The notes: generated by a model not told the origin, from the letters alone. 64,000 nt of DNA from Pseudomonas mohnii (GCF_900105115.1 NZ_FNRV01000002.1:52552-116551); one strand, 5' to 3'; numbered from the stretch's first letter, positions 1 to 9,043 are shown. Translations and numbers: made by a program.

Positions 1-416
1 GTGGACTGGCGTACTTTCAGACGTTCGACTCGACGCTCCGCAGCGGCGCGATCAATGGCCGCATCGGCCACTTCTATGCGCGCTTTGCGCTTGTCGCTGT
101 TGGGCATTTCTTGCCTGACCCCGACCACTTGCATGGTCATGAAGTCCTGATCGATGCTCCAGCGATCCGGACCGCCAATGGGGTAGTTCTGCACACCCAA
201 CAGTAGCCTGGGGTCAGGTAGTTCACCGGCTGGAATAGCCGCGCTGCTGGCAGCTTGAATTTTGGCGTCTTGTGCGGTCAGCGACGGTGCATTGTTTTCG
301 GCCAGCCGCAACGCTTCATCGAGTGTCAATGCGGCAGCGAAGCTCGGCAATGCCAGTACGCTTGCCGCCAGACCGGCCACGAGGGACCAGCCTGTGCAAT
401 AGCACTTGGAGTTCAT
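1..416 (-). CDS. TolC-family outer membrane efflux protein, N-terminal part (CusC/CzcC-like), cut by window edge
   Basis: Outer-membrane channel component of a tripartite metal efflux pump. Only the first 138 codons are in the window; the frame is still open at position 1. The start ATG is at 416, followed by a typical signal peptide ending near ALPSFA and then the TLDEAL motif that opens TolC-type efflux proteins. The same region of the complete copy at 27279-28535 aligns codon for codon, at roughly 90 percent identity by eye in the first 120 bases. The small secreted protein at 516-857 lies directly upstream in the same orientation, as in the second copy. By analogy an adaptor and an RND pump would follow beyond the left edge. 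Copper or silver is the likely substrate, by inference from the second copy's adaptor with its metal-binding YDPMYP-type region. Confidence 0.85.
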   Translation of the reverse strand, partial: MNSKCYCTGWSLVAGLAASVLALPSFAAALTLDEALRLAENNAPSLTAQDAKIQAASSAAIPAGELPDPRLLLGVQNYPIGGPDRWSIDQDFMTMQVVGVRQEMPNSDKRKARIEVADAAIDRAAAERRVERLKVRQS

Positions 417-515
417 GTTTACGATTCCTGTGATCATCCACTGCACGCGTCAAAAGACATGCGCGCAGCTAGTCCATCCCGCTAACGCGGAATGAGGCTC
501 AATGTGGGACAGGAA

Positions 516-857
516 TCAAACGCGAGGCGGTCGCCATACCCCGGACGGGGTCTGTACGGGTAGGGAATCGCTGAAGAAGTAAAGCACTACGGGGCTGAAT
601 ACGGTTACAGGAGGCTTGAGGATCGAGACTTGCAGCATGCCGCCTGTCTTGCATTCCTGGCCCGGCTTACAAGGTTTGCCGTGCTCGGAAGGGCTTTTCA
701 TATAGTTGCAGCAGTCCATCCCCATGTCGTCCATTATCGCCATGCCCATCGTCTTCATTGGGCACGGTTCTGTCGGTGCCTGAACGCCCGCCATCCCGCT
801 GAGGGGAAGCGCCAAGCTAATCATGAAGACGATGCAAAACCGCAGATAGCGTTTCAT
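516..857 (-). CDS. Small secreted Met/Cys/His-rich protein, probable copper-binding
   Basis: A 113-residue protein with an N-terminal signal peptide (about residues 1-23, ending GMAGVQA) and a short metal-ligand-rich segment with CPMKTMGM, MDDMGMDCCN and a further Cys-containing stretch. The C-terminal third is rich in Pro and Val. It is duplicated with 90-odd percent identity at 28636-28977, always just upstream of the TolC-like gene, so it probably belongs to that efflux operon. I do not recognise a named family. Periplasmic metal binding or delivery is an inference from the Met/Cys content and the neighbours. The 99 bases between this gene and the TolC start show no strong promoter. Confidence 0.75.
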   Translation of the reverse strand: MKRYLRFCIVFMISLALPLSGMAGVQAPTEPCPMKTMGMAIMDDMGMDCCNYMKSPSEHGKPCKPGQECKTGGMLQVSILKPPVTVFSPVVLYFFSDSLPVQTPSGVWRPPRV

Positions 858-1157
858 GGACTGGAGTGTAGACGGTGCAAATGGCCCTTACAATTGGATG
901 CAGGGCATAAACGGCCTGCCGAGAGGCCTAAGTCAGGTGATAACACCGGAGCTGGTTTATAAATCTGAGTCAATTTTTATCTGGCCACATCTCATCTTTT
1001 ACCTGAGTTTGTGGACAGATTGCAGCCAAAAATAGGCGAATAGGAGACCTCAAATCAAGTTTTTGAACCCTCTTCTGCCTTCCGAGGATTAGGTGATGTC
1101 CATGGAGGACCAAGCTATCCGCACACGAAAGCAGCTTCAAATAACTTCATTGGACGC

Positions 1158-1188
1158 TTGACCCTGTAGTAGGTACAGGCTGTTGAAT
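1158..1188 (+). promoter_or_regulatory. MerR-family (CadR/ZntR-like) operator-promoter of the P-type ATPase gene
   Basis: A -35 hexamer TTGACC (1158-1163) is followed by a 19-base spacer holding the imperfect dyad CCTGTAGTAGGTACAGG, then a -10-like TTGAAT (1183-1188). The long spacer with a central dyad is the hallmark of MerR-type metal-responsive promoters. No merR/cadR gene lies next to it, so the regulator must act from elsewhere. Confidence 0.75.
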
Positions 1189-1218
1189 GGTGAAATTATC
1201 CCAAGCGGTAGAAGCACC

Positions 1219-3585
1219 ATGAACCAGGAAAACAAGCTCAAGCCGGTCCTCCGTCTTCACGTACAGAAGAAAGAAGAGTGTTGCGGATCTGACCATCAAC
1301 ATGGGTCTGTTAATGCTGCTGAACCCAAGCATCACAAAGAACATGGTCACGACCATGAGCATGAGCATGAGCATGAGCATGAGCATGCTCACGATCATGC
1401 CAATGCGTGCTGTGCTCATGGCACGCAAGCTACTGATGGTGTTGCGATTACTAAGAGTAGCCCTGCCCCGAAAGGGACCAGTAGAGTTCGCTACCGCATC
1501 GATAAAATGGATTGCCCTACAGAGGAGCGCTTGATCCGCAACCGACTGGAGCCGATGGCCGGAATTGTTCGGCTCGACTTCAACCTCCTGAATCGTGAGT
1601 TGACCGTGCATCACCGCTTGGATGATCCGCAGCCAATCGTCACCGCATTAGTCGCGTTGGACATGGGGCCGAGCCTGATCGAAGCCGGTGCCGCGCCATC
1701 GGCGGTTCCCCCGGCCCTGAGCGCAAAACTAAAAGGATTGCTGGCCATCAGTGGCCTGGCTGCTATCGCCGCTGAAGTCATCGCGTGGACAACCGGACAA
1801 GAAGGTTCTTGGCCGGTTATGGTGCTTGCGGCTCTTTCCATTCTGAGCGCTGGTTTGCCCACCCTCAAAAAGGGTTGGATTGCAGTTAAGAACCTCACTC
1901 TGAACATCTATTTTCTGATGTCGTTGGCTGTCGTTGGTGCTCTCATCATCGGTAAATGGCCCGAAGCCGCGATGGTGGTTTTCCTTTTCGCCGTTGCTGA
2001 GGCTATCGAAGCACTTTCTCTGGAGCGCGCGCGGAACGCGATCAAGTCGCTGACCGCGTTGGCGCCAGAAACCGCTGAAGTCATGACTGATGGCGGCTGG
2101 AAAGACCATCCGGTGGCGAGTGTATTACTTGGTAGTCGTATTCGGGTTCGCACGGGTTCGCGAGTACCCTTGGATGCCCGCATAGACTCAGGTCGCGCCG
2201 CACTGGACCAAGCTCCAATTACCGGCGAAAGCCTACCTGTTGATAAGCAGGTCGGGGACCCACTTTACGCTGGCAGTATCGTTACCGACGGCGTGGTTGA
2301 AGCGACTGTGACGGCCGTAGCAGGAGAAAGTACTCTTGCTCGTATCGCGGCAGCCATACAAGACGCGCAGTCTCAACGAGCCCCTACTCAGCGATTTGTA
2401 GATGAGTTTGCACGTTATTACACCCCGGCTGTAGTGGTTCTTGCCCTCTTGGTCGCTGTCTTGGGCCCTGTACTGATCGGTGGAACCTGGGGCGATTGGC
2501 TTTATCAGGCCCTGGTCCTGTTAGTGATCGCCTGCCCATGTGCCTTGGTGGTTTCAACGCCAATTACCGTCGTCAGTGGGCTAGCCGCGGCTGCCAAGCA
2601 TGGCATTTTGATTAAAGGCGGTGCATACCTTGAAAGCGGCCGACTACTTAAGGTTGTGGCGCTCGACAAGACCGGCACCTTGACCCAAGGCAAGCCGGTA
2701 CTGACCGATAACGAGCCGTTTGGTGATCTGCCCATCGAGATGGCTTTGCAGATCGCAGCTAGCCTCGACGAACACAGTACACACCCAGTGGCGAAGGCCT
2801 TGGTCAGCGGATGGAAATTACAGCAACCGGATGCGGCGACTCTGCCGGTTGAGGACTTCGGCGTACTCAACGGTCGTGGCGTCAAAGGCAATATCGACGG
2901 TCAATCGTGGCACCTGGGTAACCACCGCTTGGTTGAAGAGTTGGGCGTATGCTCGCCGGCCCTTGAGGCCCGATTGTCGCTACTGGAAAACGCAGGAAAA
3001 ACTGTAATCGTGCTCTGCGCGGCCAGCGGTCCAGTAGCGATTTTTGCTGTGGCTGACACCGTAAGGCCTGAAAGCTTTGCTGCCGTAACTGCTCTGAAAG
3101 CGTTGAATGTCGTACCGGTGATGCTCACGGGTGACAACCCTGCAACCGCCAAGTCCATCGCCGCTCAGCTCGGCATACAGGATGCACGCGGAAACCTCAT
3201 GCCGGAGGATAAACAAGCCGCCGTCGCTGAACTCAAACGCCGCTTTGGTACTGTTGGCATGGTGGGCGATGGTGTGAACGATGCTCCAGCATTGGCGCAA
3301 GCCGACATTGGTTTTGCGATGGGGGCCGCAGGGACTGCCACAGCCCTTGAAACGGCTGATGTCGCCATCATGGATGACGACCCACGCAAGATTGCTGATT
3401 TTATTAGCCTGAGTCGTCGATGTGCCTCTGTTTTGAAGCAAAACATCGGACTGGCCTTGGGTATCAAAGTTGTATTTTTGGCGCTTGCATTGTCCGGCCA
3501 CGCTACGTTGTGGATGGCTGTTTTCGCCGATATGGGAGCGAGCCTGCTGGTCGTATTCAACGGACTGCGGCTACTGCGTCGGTGA
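1219..3585 (+). CDS. cadA: Zn/Cd/Pb-translocating P1B-type ATPase
   Basis: Inner-membrane ATPase that exports soft divalent metals from the cytoplasm. The chosen start gives 788 residues; an earlier TTG at 1183 would overlap the promoter. A His-rich segment (about residues 45-60) made of alternating His and acidic residues is followed by one heavy-metal-associated domain with the MDCPTEE motif (about 97-105). Then come membrane helices, the transmembrane CPC metal site (about 439-441), the phosphorylation motif DKTGT (about 482) and the hinge motif GDGVND (about 683). CPC plus MDCPTEE places it in the Cd/Zn/Pb group rather than the copper group. Expression is probably metal-induced through the MerR-type promoter just upstream. 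A zinc-ribbon protein gene follows after about 50 bases and a CDF exporter further on, which suggests a co-selected zinc/cadmium resistance block. Confidence 0.95.
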   Translation: MNQENKLKPVLRLHVQKKEECCGSDHQHGSVNAAEPKHHKEHGHDHEHEHEHEHEHAHDHANACCAHGTQATDGVAITKSSPAPKGTSRVRYRIDKMDCPTEERLIRNRLEPMAGIVRLDFNLLNRELTVHHRLDDPQPIVTALVALDMGPSLIEAGAAPSAVPPALSAKLKGLLAISGLAAIAAEVIAWTTGQEGSWPVMVLAALSILSAGLPTLKKGWIAVKNLTLNIYFLMSLAVVGALIIGKWPEAAMVVFLFAVAEAIEALSLERARNAIKSLTALAPETAEVMTDGGWKDHPVASVLLGSRIRVRTGSRVPLDARIDSGRAALDQAPITGESLPVDKQVGDPLYAGSIVTDGVVEATVTAVAGESTLARIAAAIQDAQSQRAPTQRFVDEFARYYTPAVVVLALLVAVLGPVLIGGTWGDWLYQALVLLVIACPCALVVSTPITVVSGLAAAAKHGILIKGGAYLESGRLLKVVALDKTGTLTQGKPVLTDNEPFGDLPIEMALQIAASLDEHSTHPVAKALVSGWKLQQPDAATLPVEDFGVLNGRGVKGNIDGQSWHLGNHRLVEELGVCSPALEARLSLLENAGKTVIVLCAASGPVAIFAVADTVRPESFAAVTALKALNVVPVMLTGDNPATAKSIAAQLGIQDARGNLMPEDKQAAVAELKRRFGTVGMVGDGVNDAPALAQADIGFAMGAAGTATALETADVAIMDDDPRKIADFISLSRRCASVLKQNIGLALGIKVVFLALALSGHATLWMAVFADMGASLLVVFNGLRLLRR
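1354..1386 (+). repeat. In-frame CATGAG hexanucleotide repeat (His-Glu tract)
   Basis: Five tandem CATGAG units plus CAT encode the alternating His-Glu tract in the ATPase N-terminus. Units are six bases, so slippage changes the number of potential metal ligands without shifting frame. Confidence 0.85.
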
Positions 3586-3639
3586 TACGAAAGCTGCGAC
3601 TTCGTGTTCAATTACATGCCCACACAAGGAAATCAAATC

Positions 3640-4089
3640 ATGCAATGTCCGATCTGCAAAGATACTGCCCTCGTAATGACTGAGCGCCAAAGCATCGAAA
3701 TTGATTATTGCCCTCAATGCCGTGGCGTTTGGCTCGACCGAGGTGAACTCGACAAGATCATCGAGCGCAGCCAACAACAGGAGGCCGTTAGGTTTCTTCC
3801 ACAGAACCCAATTCCACCCGTACAGAATGCTCCTCCAGCAGTACAGAATGCTCCTCCAGCAGTACAACCCGGTTACAGCCAGCATGGAGATAGCCAAGCT
3901 CATGGAGATCAGCGAGGAAGTCACGGTGGCGGTTGGAGAGAAGGTGGCCACCAGAGCAGTCATCAGAGCAGTCATCAGAGCGGCCATCAAAGCGGCCATC
4001 AAAGTCATGGTGGACATCAAAACCAGAGTGGGCATCAGGGGCAACAGTCGTACCGCAAAAAATCATTTTTGCAGGAGATGTTCGATTAA
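3640..4089 (+). CDS. zf-TFIIB-type zinc-ribbon protein with His/Gln/Ser repeat tail
   Basis: The ATG at 3640 has an AAGGA ribosome site nine bases upstream; an earlier in-frame start at 3604 lacks one. The 149-residue protein opens with a zinc ribbon (two CxxC pairs, CPICKD and CPQCRGVWLDRGEL) characteristic of the zf-TFIIB family. A low-complexity tail follows: a duplicated APPAVQN unit and then HQSS/HQSG/HGGHQ repeats to the end. The tail is rich in His and is plausibly a metal-binding or storage region, in keeping with the flanking zinc/cadmium ATPase and CDF exporter. The last segment (KKSFLQEMFD) is typical of this small family. No enzymatic role is evident. Cytoplasmic location is expected, as there is no signal peptide. 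Confidence 0.85.
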   Translation: MQCPICKDTALVMTERQSIEIDYCPQCRGVWLDRGELDKIIERSQQQEAVRFLPQNPIPPVQNAPPAVQNAPPAVQPGYSQHGDSQAHGDQRGSHGGGWREGGHQSSHQSSHQSGHQSGHQSHGGHQNQSGHQGQQSYRKKSFLQEMFD

Positions 4090-4270
4090 GGCTGCGATTT
4101 CGCGCTTTGATCGGGATATACCTCGAACCAGCACCAATTCTGAAATAGGGTGTTTCATGAGATGGAACGGTTTTGGGTATTAGCTGGTCTTTATATCCTG
4201 CAATCGACTCGTAGCAAGGGTGCTACCTGGGTGGTTGGAGTTTCAGCGAGCGGCGTTTGAGGAAAAGGTT

Positions 4271-5185
4271 ATGAGTTCAGGACACAGTCACGGCCAAGTA
4301 CGCGCCGGTCACGAAAAGTTGCTGTGGATCGCACTCACCCTGACGACAAGCTTTATGGTCGCGGAGGTCATTGGAGCTTTTGTCACCGGCAGCCTGGCCT
4401 TATTATCCGACGCGGCCCACATGCTGACGGACGTTGCGGCTTTGGCGATATCCTTGGTCGCTATTCATATAGCCAAACGCTCTGCGGATAGGAAGCGGAC
4501 CTTCGGGTACGCACGATTTGAAATACTTGCAGCCACCTTCAATGCGGTCTTGCTGTTTTTAGTCGCTATGTACATCGTTTATGAAGCGTATCTGCGACTT
4601 AAAGTCCCGGCGGAAATCCAGTCGACTGGCATGTTGGTCATTGCGGTGTTCGGGCTCATCGTCAACCTTGTTTCAATGCGCCTACTGAGTGCTGCCAGTG
4701 GGGAAAGCCTCAATGTGAAGGGCGCTTATTTAGAGGTCTGGAGCGATATGGTGGGGTCTATTGGCGTCATCATCGCAGCTCTTTTGATCCGTTTCACCGG
4801 CTGGACTTGGGTTGATTCACTTGTCGCGGCTGGCATCGGGTTCTGGGTGCTGCCCAGGACTTGGTCATTGCTCAAGGAAAGCATGAACATATTGCTGCAA
4901 GGGGTTCCAGAGGGCATCGATATTGAGAAGGTAGAGGCAACGCTTTATGGCATTGAGGGGGTCAAGAATATCCACGATTTGCATATCTGGGCTTTGACCA
5001 GTGGTAAAAGTGTTATGAGCGTCCATCTTGTCGCTGACTCGGCTTCCCGCAGCGAGCAAGCTATCTTGGCTGAAGTAACCAGCCTTATGAGTGATAAGTT
5101 CCACATCAGCCATACTACCGTCCAAATGGAAGGATCTGATTTTCACGATCAACTGGCTGACGATCATGAGGGTATGGTCCACTAA
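4271..5185 (+). CDS. Cation diffusion facilitator (CzcD/ZitB-like) zinc/cadmium exporter
   Basis: A 304-residue inner-membrane antiporter that exports divalent metals in exchange for protons. The start at 4271 follows GAGGAAAAGG. The N-terminus has a short His stretch (SSGHSHGQ). Six transmembrane helices follow, with the diagnostic ALLSDAAHMLTDV motif in helix 2 (HxxxD metal site) and a second site in helix 5 (EVWSDMVGS). The cytoplasmic C-terminal domain starts near residue 205 and includes VPEGID and HDLHIWALTSG, as in CzcD proteins. It lies in the same orientation as the P-type ATPase and zinc-ribbon genes but about 180 bases downstream, so it may have its own promoter. Zn, Cd or Co specificity cannot be separated by eye. 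Confidence 0.95.
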   Translation: MSSGHSHGQVRAGHEKLLWIALTLTTSFMVAEVIGAFVTGSLALLSDAAHMLTDVAALAISLVAIHIAKRSADRKRTFGYARFEILAATFNAVLLFLVAMYIVYEAYLRLKVPAEIQSTGMLVIAVFGLIVNLVSMRLLSAASGESLNVKGAYLEVWSDMVGSIGVIIAALLIRFTGWTWVDSLVAAGIGFWVLPRTWSLLKESMNILLQGVPEGIDIEKVEATLYGIEGVKNIHDLHIWALTSGKSVMSVHLVADSASRSEQAILAEVTSLMSDKFHISHTTVQMEGSDFHDQLADDHEGMVH

Positions 5186-5257
5186 CTGAGTCGTGGTATT
5201 TATTTAAGCTGGATGAACGTTTATACGTCGTGATACAGATCAAAAGGGTCGATTAAA

Positions 5258-5773
5258 ATGGTCAGAAATATTTTAAGTTATTCTGGGCTGGCTTTGTTTT
5301 TGGCTTTTGTTGCGCAGCCAGCTTTTTCAACACCTGCTAATCCAGAAAGGGTATACGGGTGGATTGAGGAAGGAATACTTTTACCAGAAAATATTGCTGT
5401 GAAAGTAAAGTTAGATACAGGGGCTCTTACATCCTCGATGGATGCGAAAGACTTAGAACGATTCCGTAAAAATGGAGAGGAATGGGTTCGTTTCAACGTT
5501 AAAGTAAAAGACACAAAAACTAAGAAGGTGAGTAACGCACTCTTCGAGCGACGCGTCGAAAGAAATGTAAAGGTTCGAGGCGCCGGTGGCGCTGAACATC
5601 GTCCAGTAGTCATGATGACGATGTGCATAGGTGATAAAATTTATAAGGAAGAGTTTTCACTGAAGGATCGAGGCGACATGAACTACCCCGTATTGATTGG
5701 TCGCAAAACTTTGGGGGTCTTGGGCGCGGTCGATGTTTCACGCACATTCACTAACGAACCAAACTGTAATTAA
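5258..5773 (+). CDS. Retropepsin-like 'ATP-dependent zinc protease' family protein, exported
   Basis: A 171-residue protein with a signal peptide (about residues 1-24, ending PAFS). The domain starts at VYGWIEEG, contains the aspartic-protease-like KLDTGALTSSM (about 50-60) and ends with YPVLIGRKTL, both conserved in the RimK-linked 'putative ATP-dependent zinc protease' family, now seen as retropepsin-like. The usual partner genes (ATP-grasp ligase, membrane protein) are absent; its neighbours are a metal exporter and eptA on the opposite strand. The gene is AT-richer than its neighbours, which hints at separate acquisition. Substrate and role are unknown. Confidence 0.8.
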   Translation: MVRNILSYSGLALFLAFVAQPAFSTPANPERVYGWIEEGILLPENIAVKVKLDTGALTSSMDAKDLERFRKNGEEWVRFNVKVKDTKTKKVSNALFERRVERNVKVRGAGGAEHRPVVMMTMCIGDKIYKEEFSLKDRGDMNYPVLIGRKTLGVLGAVDVSRTFTNEPNCN

Positions 5774-6022
5774 ACACCTGAATTATACATTTTATCTATA
5801 CGTGCAGGGTGAATGTATTGAGAAAATAGCTCGGCAGAATTTTGCAGCTTTTTTGATGCTTGATGTGGCTGACTAAATAGTCTTAAAAAAAGCTCACCCG
5901 GATGCCGATTTTTAGGAAGAGTTAGAAGTGGCGCCATGCAACGATTAGTATTTAGTTGCATGGCTTCTAATCAAAGTATGCTCATACTATAGGGTCATTT
6001 TAGATCTTTCTCGCAGCTCCAC

Positions 6023-7723
6023 TTATTTCGGTGTTTTCATTGATTGACGCTCAAATGTCTGCGCGAGCTTTAACGGTGTTGACGCTTTGGACTGGCAGGT
6101 ACTGAACAGATCAAGCTCTGGGCGATATGCTGTAGTTTGAATACCCATCAACCCCAATATAGAATGGAATAAGTTGTCATGGGACAGTGATACGTCTCGC
6201 TGATCCTTCAAACATTGGGAGTCGAGGGTTTGACGCGACTGCATGTTTTTGGAGATCCAGATTACCATGGGGATACTAGTCTGCTCGCTGGGAGCCATGG
6301 CATAAGGAAGTCCGTGCAAGTAAAGCCCATTCTCGCCGAGGGACTCACCGTGATCAGAGACATAAAGCATCGCCGTATCAAAACGCTCAGCGTTACGCTT
6401 TAGCAGGTCGATCGTTTGCCCAAGTACATAGTCCGTATAACCGAGGCTGTTATCATAGGCACTGACAATGCTTTCGCGCGTACAACGTTCAAGTTGATTA
6501 TTATCGCAAACGGGACCGAATCGTTCGAACGCCGGTGGATAGCGCTTGGAATAGGATGGGCCGTGACTGCCTTTCATGTGTAGCACCACGATTGAATCCC
6601 GCTGCTGTTGATCCAAGTAGGCTTGTAAATCTTGCAATAAGACTTCGTCGTAACACTCGTCAGCTCTACATAATCCCGTCGATTTCTGATTGTTCAATTT
6701 TTCATTTGGTACTCGGTCGCAAATGCCTTTGCAACCCGAATTATTGTCTCTCCACAGGACCGATACGCCGGCCCGCTGCAACACGTCTAATAGTCCTTCT
6801 CTGCGCAACGCCATACCGTCTTTGTAGCCTTCTTTACCCACATCCAGAAACATGCAGGGTAAGGAAACGACCGTAGCTGTTCCACATGAGCTGACATTGG
6901 TAAAACTTAAGACACCACGACTGGCCAATTCCGGATTGGTATCCCGGGAATAGCCATTGAGGGAGAAATTCGCGGACCTGGCGGTTTCACCCACCATCAG
7001 TACCGTTAGCCGTGGTTTGCGTACACCAGCAGTAGCTTCTTCACGGCGGGCATCAGCACCAATGGTTTTTAATTCGGCGGGAACTGCTAGCTGGCGACGC
7101 GTGTACCCATAAATTGCCGAAACCACATTCGACGGAACCAACATCAACCTGAGTTCGCGATGATTACGCATCAGCGATGCATAGGATTGATAAAGCGTAA
7201 ATACGACGATCGCCAAGCAGGTGAGCGCTACCGCCACCCCCATGAATCGATGAGCAAGTGCGCGGGACCACGATCTTTGAATCAAACGGACTCGAGTGAT
7301 AACCAGCACCGGCATAACACCAAAGCCCAGCATCCACAGCAGTAGATCCGAGTTCAACAGCTCCGTGGCTTCGGAGCTGTCCGTCTGCATCACATTCGTT
7401 AGCATGCTGTAATCAATTACTATGCCATAGCTATTCATAAAGTAACTCGTTGCTGCCGCAACCAGCAACACGATAGCTAGCACAGGTTTTATCAATCGTC
7501 CCCAAGCCATCACGCTGAGTAATACGTAGAGCCAAATCAACACGAACCAAGGCAGGCTAAGCACGAATATGGTGTTTCCGTCTTGTAGGCCTCCCACGCC
7601 TTGCCAGACAGCACGCCAAAATGGCCAGTTACTAAACAATAGAAGCCAAGTCGAAACTGCAAGAATTAACTGATTGCTGCCGAGTGTGATTTCCCAACTG
7701 CGAATTGGTACTTTGTTATTCAT
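6023..7723 (-). CDS. eptA: Lipid A phosphoethanolamine transferase (EptA family)
   Basis: A 566-residue inner-membrane enzyme of the EptA/MCR family. It moves phosphoethanolamine from phosphatidylethanolamine to lipid A, which lowers surface charge and polymyxin binding. Five N-terminal transmembrane helices (to about residue 185) precede a periplasmic sulfatase-like domain. The metal-site glutamate is in VGETARSANF (about 244), the nucleophile Thr in SSCGTATVVSLPCMF (about 281), and the C-terminal metal ligands in YVSDHGESLGENGLYLHG (about 457-475). Several Cys pairs match the disulfides of the family. It stands alone on the minus strand, next to a decayed czcCB fossil and close to metal-sensing two-component genes. 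In pseudomonads eptA is known to be induced by zinc-responsive systems, but no CzcR-like box was seen in its upstream region here. Confidence 0.93.
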   Translation of the reverse strand: MNNKVPIRSWEITLGSNQLILAVSTWLLLFSNWPFWRAVWQGVGGLQDGNTIFVLSLPWFVLIWLYVLLSVMAWGRLIKPVLAIVLLVAAATSYFMNSYGIVIDYSMLTNVMQTDSSEATELLNSDLLLWMLGFGVMPVLVITRVRLIQRSWSRALAHRFMGVAVALTCLAIVVFTLYQSYASLMRNHRELRLMLVPSNVVSAIYGYTRRQLAVPAELKTIGADARREEATAGVRKPRLTVLMVGETARSANFSLNGYSRDTNPELASRGVLSFTNVSSCGTATVVSLPCMFLDVGKEGYKDGMALRREGLLDVLQRAGVSVLWRDNNSGCKGICDRVPNEKLNNQKSTGLCRADECYDEVLLQDLQAYLDQQQRDSIVVLHMKGSHGPSYSKRYPPAFERFGPVCDNNQLERCTRESIVSAYDNSLGYTDYVLGQTIDLLKRNAERFDTAMLYVSDHGESLGENGLYLHGLPYAMAPSEQTSIPMVIWISKNMQSRQTLDSQCLKDQRDVSLSHDNLFHSILGLMGIQTTAYRPELDLFSTCQSKASTPLKLAQTFERQSMKTPK

Positions 7724-7777
7724 GGGTACTCCGGAAAATCTCGACGTATCCAGGCGCGAACTGCCACTGGAGTGTCA

Positions 7778-7921
7778 CTACATTTTAGGTAAGAAAAAAT
7801 CGCCAATAGCGCGGTGCAACTCGTGGATGCACCAGTGACCCTGAACGTTCTCGTCAGCTAGTTGGCGATCTGCGACTAGCCAAACCGCCAGACACCCCAC
7901 GCTGATGAAAATCTTTTTCAT
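7778..7921 (-). pseudogene. czcB remnant (first 47 codons only)
   Basis: The ATG at 7921 overlaps the TGA of the czcC fossil as ATGA, a classic operon overlap. The product starts MKKIFISVG, resembling the MDKKLILV start of the intact CzcB at 16983, but loses the family sequence and stops at 7778. Nothing of the remaining adaptor or of the czcA pump is left before eptA. Confidence 0.55.
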
Positions 7922-8787
7922 GAGGTAGCACCCCAAGTAAGTGACGTGGCTGTAGATCCGCTCGATTCGTCCTTGAACGCCAGTAGTTGTGCTGAAGCGA
8001 GGTATTGGATACGGGTGCGCGGAGGGCCCAGAACACCCGTAAACTTGCGGTTGGATATTTCAAAGAAATTAGTGTTGGAGTCCTTGCCGCTTCGTGCGGC
8101 GGGAAGGATCACTTGACTGAAGAACTTCTTTTCTCTGTGGGCCATCGAGCGCTTGTCTACAGCAAGATGGATTTCGTACCGCAGGCGCGGTTCGGCGACG
8201 TTGTGCATATCACGAGACTGATAGGTGCGGCTAGCCTCCGACGAAATGCTTTTTAGTTTGCGGCCGAAAAACAAAATCGGCGTTGAAGCGCCCACCAGGT
8301 TCAACCGCTTCCGGATGCTGGTCATCGTTCCGCCAGACAGTGCGAACTCTGAGCTGAAATCAGACCTTGCTGTGCAAGCATGACGCCGTAAAAAACTTCG
8401 ATCATCGGGGCGCAAGTCATTACGGCAGTGTTTAGACTCCAGCGCCACTATGCCTTTACTCTTAGATGCGACCTCAATCCATGCGTGACTTTTGCGGCAC
8501 CTTTTCGGTGTCCGGCGGAGCTTAACGTTGGTAGTGTTCGAATTTTCGCGGAAGGCTTGGGCATCTATTATTAGTACTGGATTGGGGATCAAATCAGTCT
8601 GTTGCTGCCCGGCTTGGGCAGTTTGGATTTCCCACTGTGCATCTGCGAGGCTTGGGTTATTGGTCAATGCTATTTGAGGTTTGGTCACAGCCTCGGCGTG
8701 GGTTGCCCGAAGCAACGCCGTCATCAACGACGAAACACGAGACGGTGGGCCAGCCGCCCACAACATTTTTCTAATGCGAGATGGCAT
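7918..8787 (-). pseudogene. Decayed czcC fossil with internal deletion
   Basis: The 289-residue frame still reads as a corrupted CzcC. Near its start, ALTNNPSLADAQWE matches FANNPDLAAAQWE of the intact copy at 15608, LIPNPVLIIDAQA matches LIPNPEVSWEAED, and AWIEVASKSKGIVALE matches GARIEVASRAQDAAGIE. After HCRNDLRPD about 130 residues of the family are lost or scrambled. Similarity resumes at LNLVGASTPILFFGRK (intact: VNVVGLSMPIPLFNRN) and runs to RTRIQYLASAQ. The signal peptide is not recognisable and several conserved positions are changed, so function is unlikely. A CzcR-like box and promoter-like spacing survive upstream (8980-8995, minus orientation). Confidence 0.8.
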
Positions 8788-8979
8788 AACGAGATTTACG
8801 CCCCCAAAGTGCGCAGTTTCTTTGTTAACTCATAAATATTTGATGGTCTAAAAGACTTCTGATCGATTTCTGCCGGCTGAATTCGATCAGAAGTCGACAC
8901 GACCGCAGGATCCTATGACGCATAGATTTTTTGCAGGCTCAATGTACTGCTGAACAGTTATCAGAAGGGTGACAGAAGA

Positions 8980-8995
8980 ATTACAAATTTGTTAT
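8980..8995 (-). promoter_or_regulatory. CzcR/CopR-like box upstream of the czcC fossil
   Basis: On the minus strand the site reads ATAACAAATTTGTAAT, then TCTTCTGTCACCCTTCTGAT. This is the same layout as the intact czcC promoter at 15513 (box, then TTTTCAGTCACCTTGTTGAT). It points at the czcC fossil. The regulator gene at 9240 starts 245 bases away on the other side. Confidence 0.7.
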
Positions 8996-9043
8996 CCCCC
9001 CTCTGCCGCGGACAATTAGTCTAAGATCTACTTAGTGTGTAGG

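Larger units (their letters stand above)
1..945. repeat. Diverged duplicate of 28120-29070 (start of a cus-type operon)
   Basis: The first 945 bases correspond to 28120 onward with almost constant offset (28119, then 28120 after a one-base indel in the run of A near 454). Both copies hold the small secreted protein followed by the TolC-like gene. Similarity fades upstream of the 113-residue gene. Many scattered substitutions make this an old paralogous pair, not a recent duplication. Confidence 0.85.

Noticed and set aside
985..1150. A divergent cadR/merR regulator gene upstream of the P-type ATPase
   Set aside because: Expected from the MerR-type operator, but translation of this stretch on the minus strand gives stops and no MerR motif.
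5770..5961. A 63-codon minus-strand frame before eptA
   Set aside because: Short, without ribosome site or similarity; the region looks like ordinary intergenic DNA.
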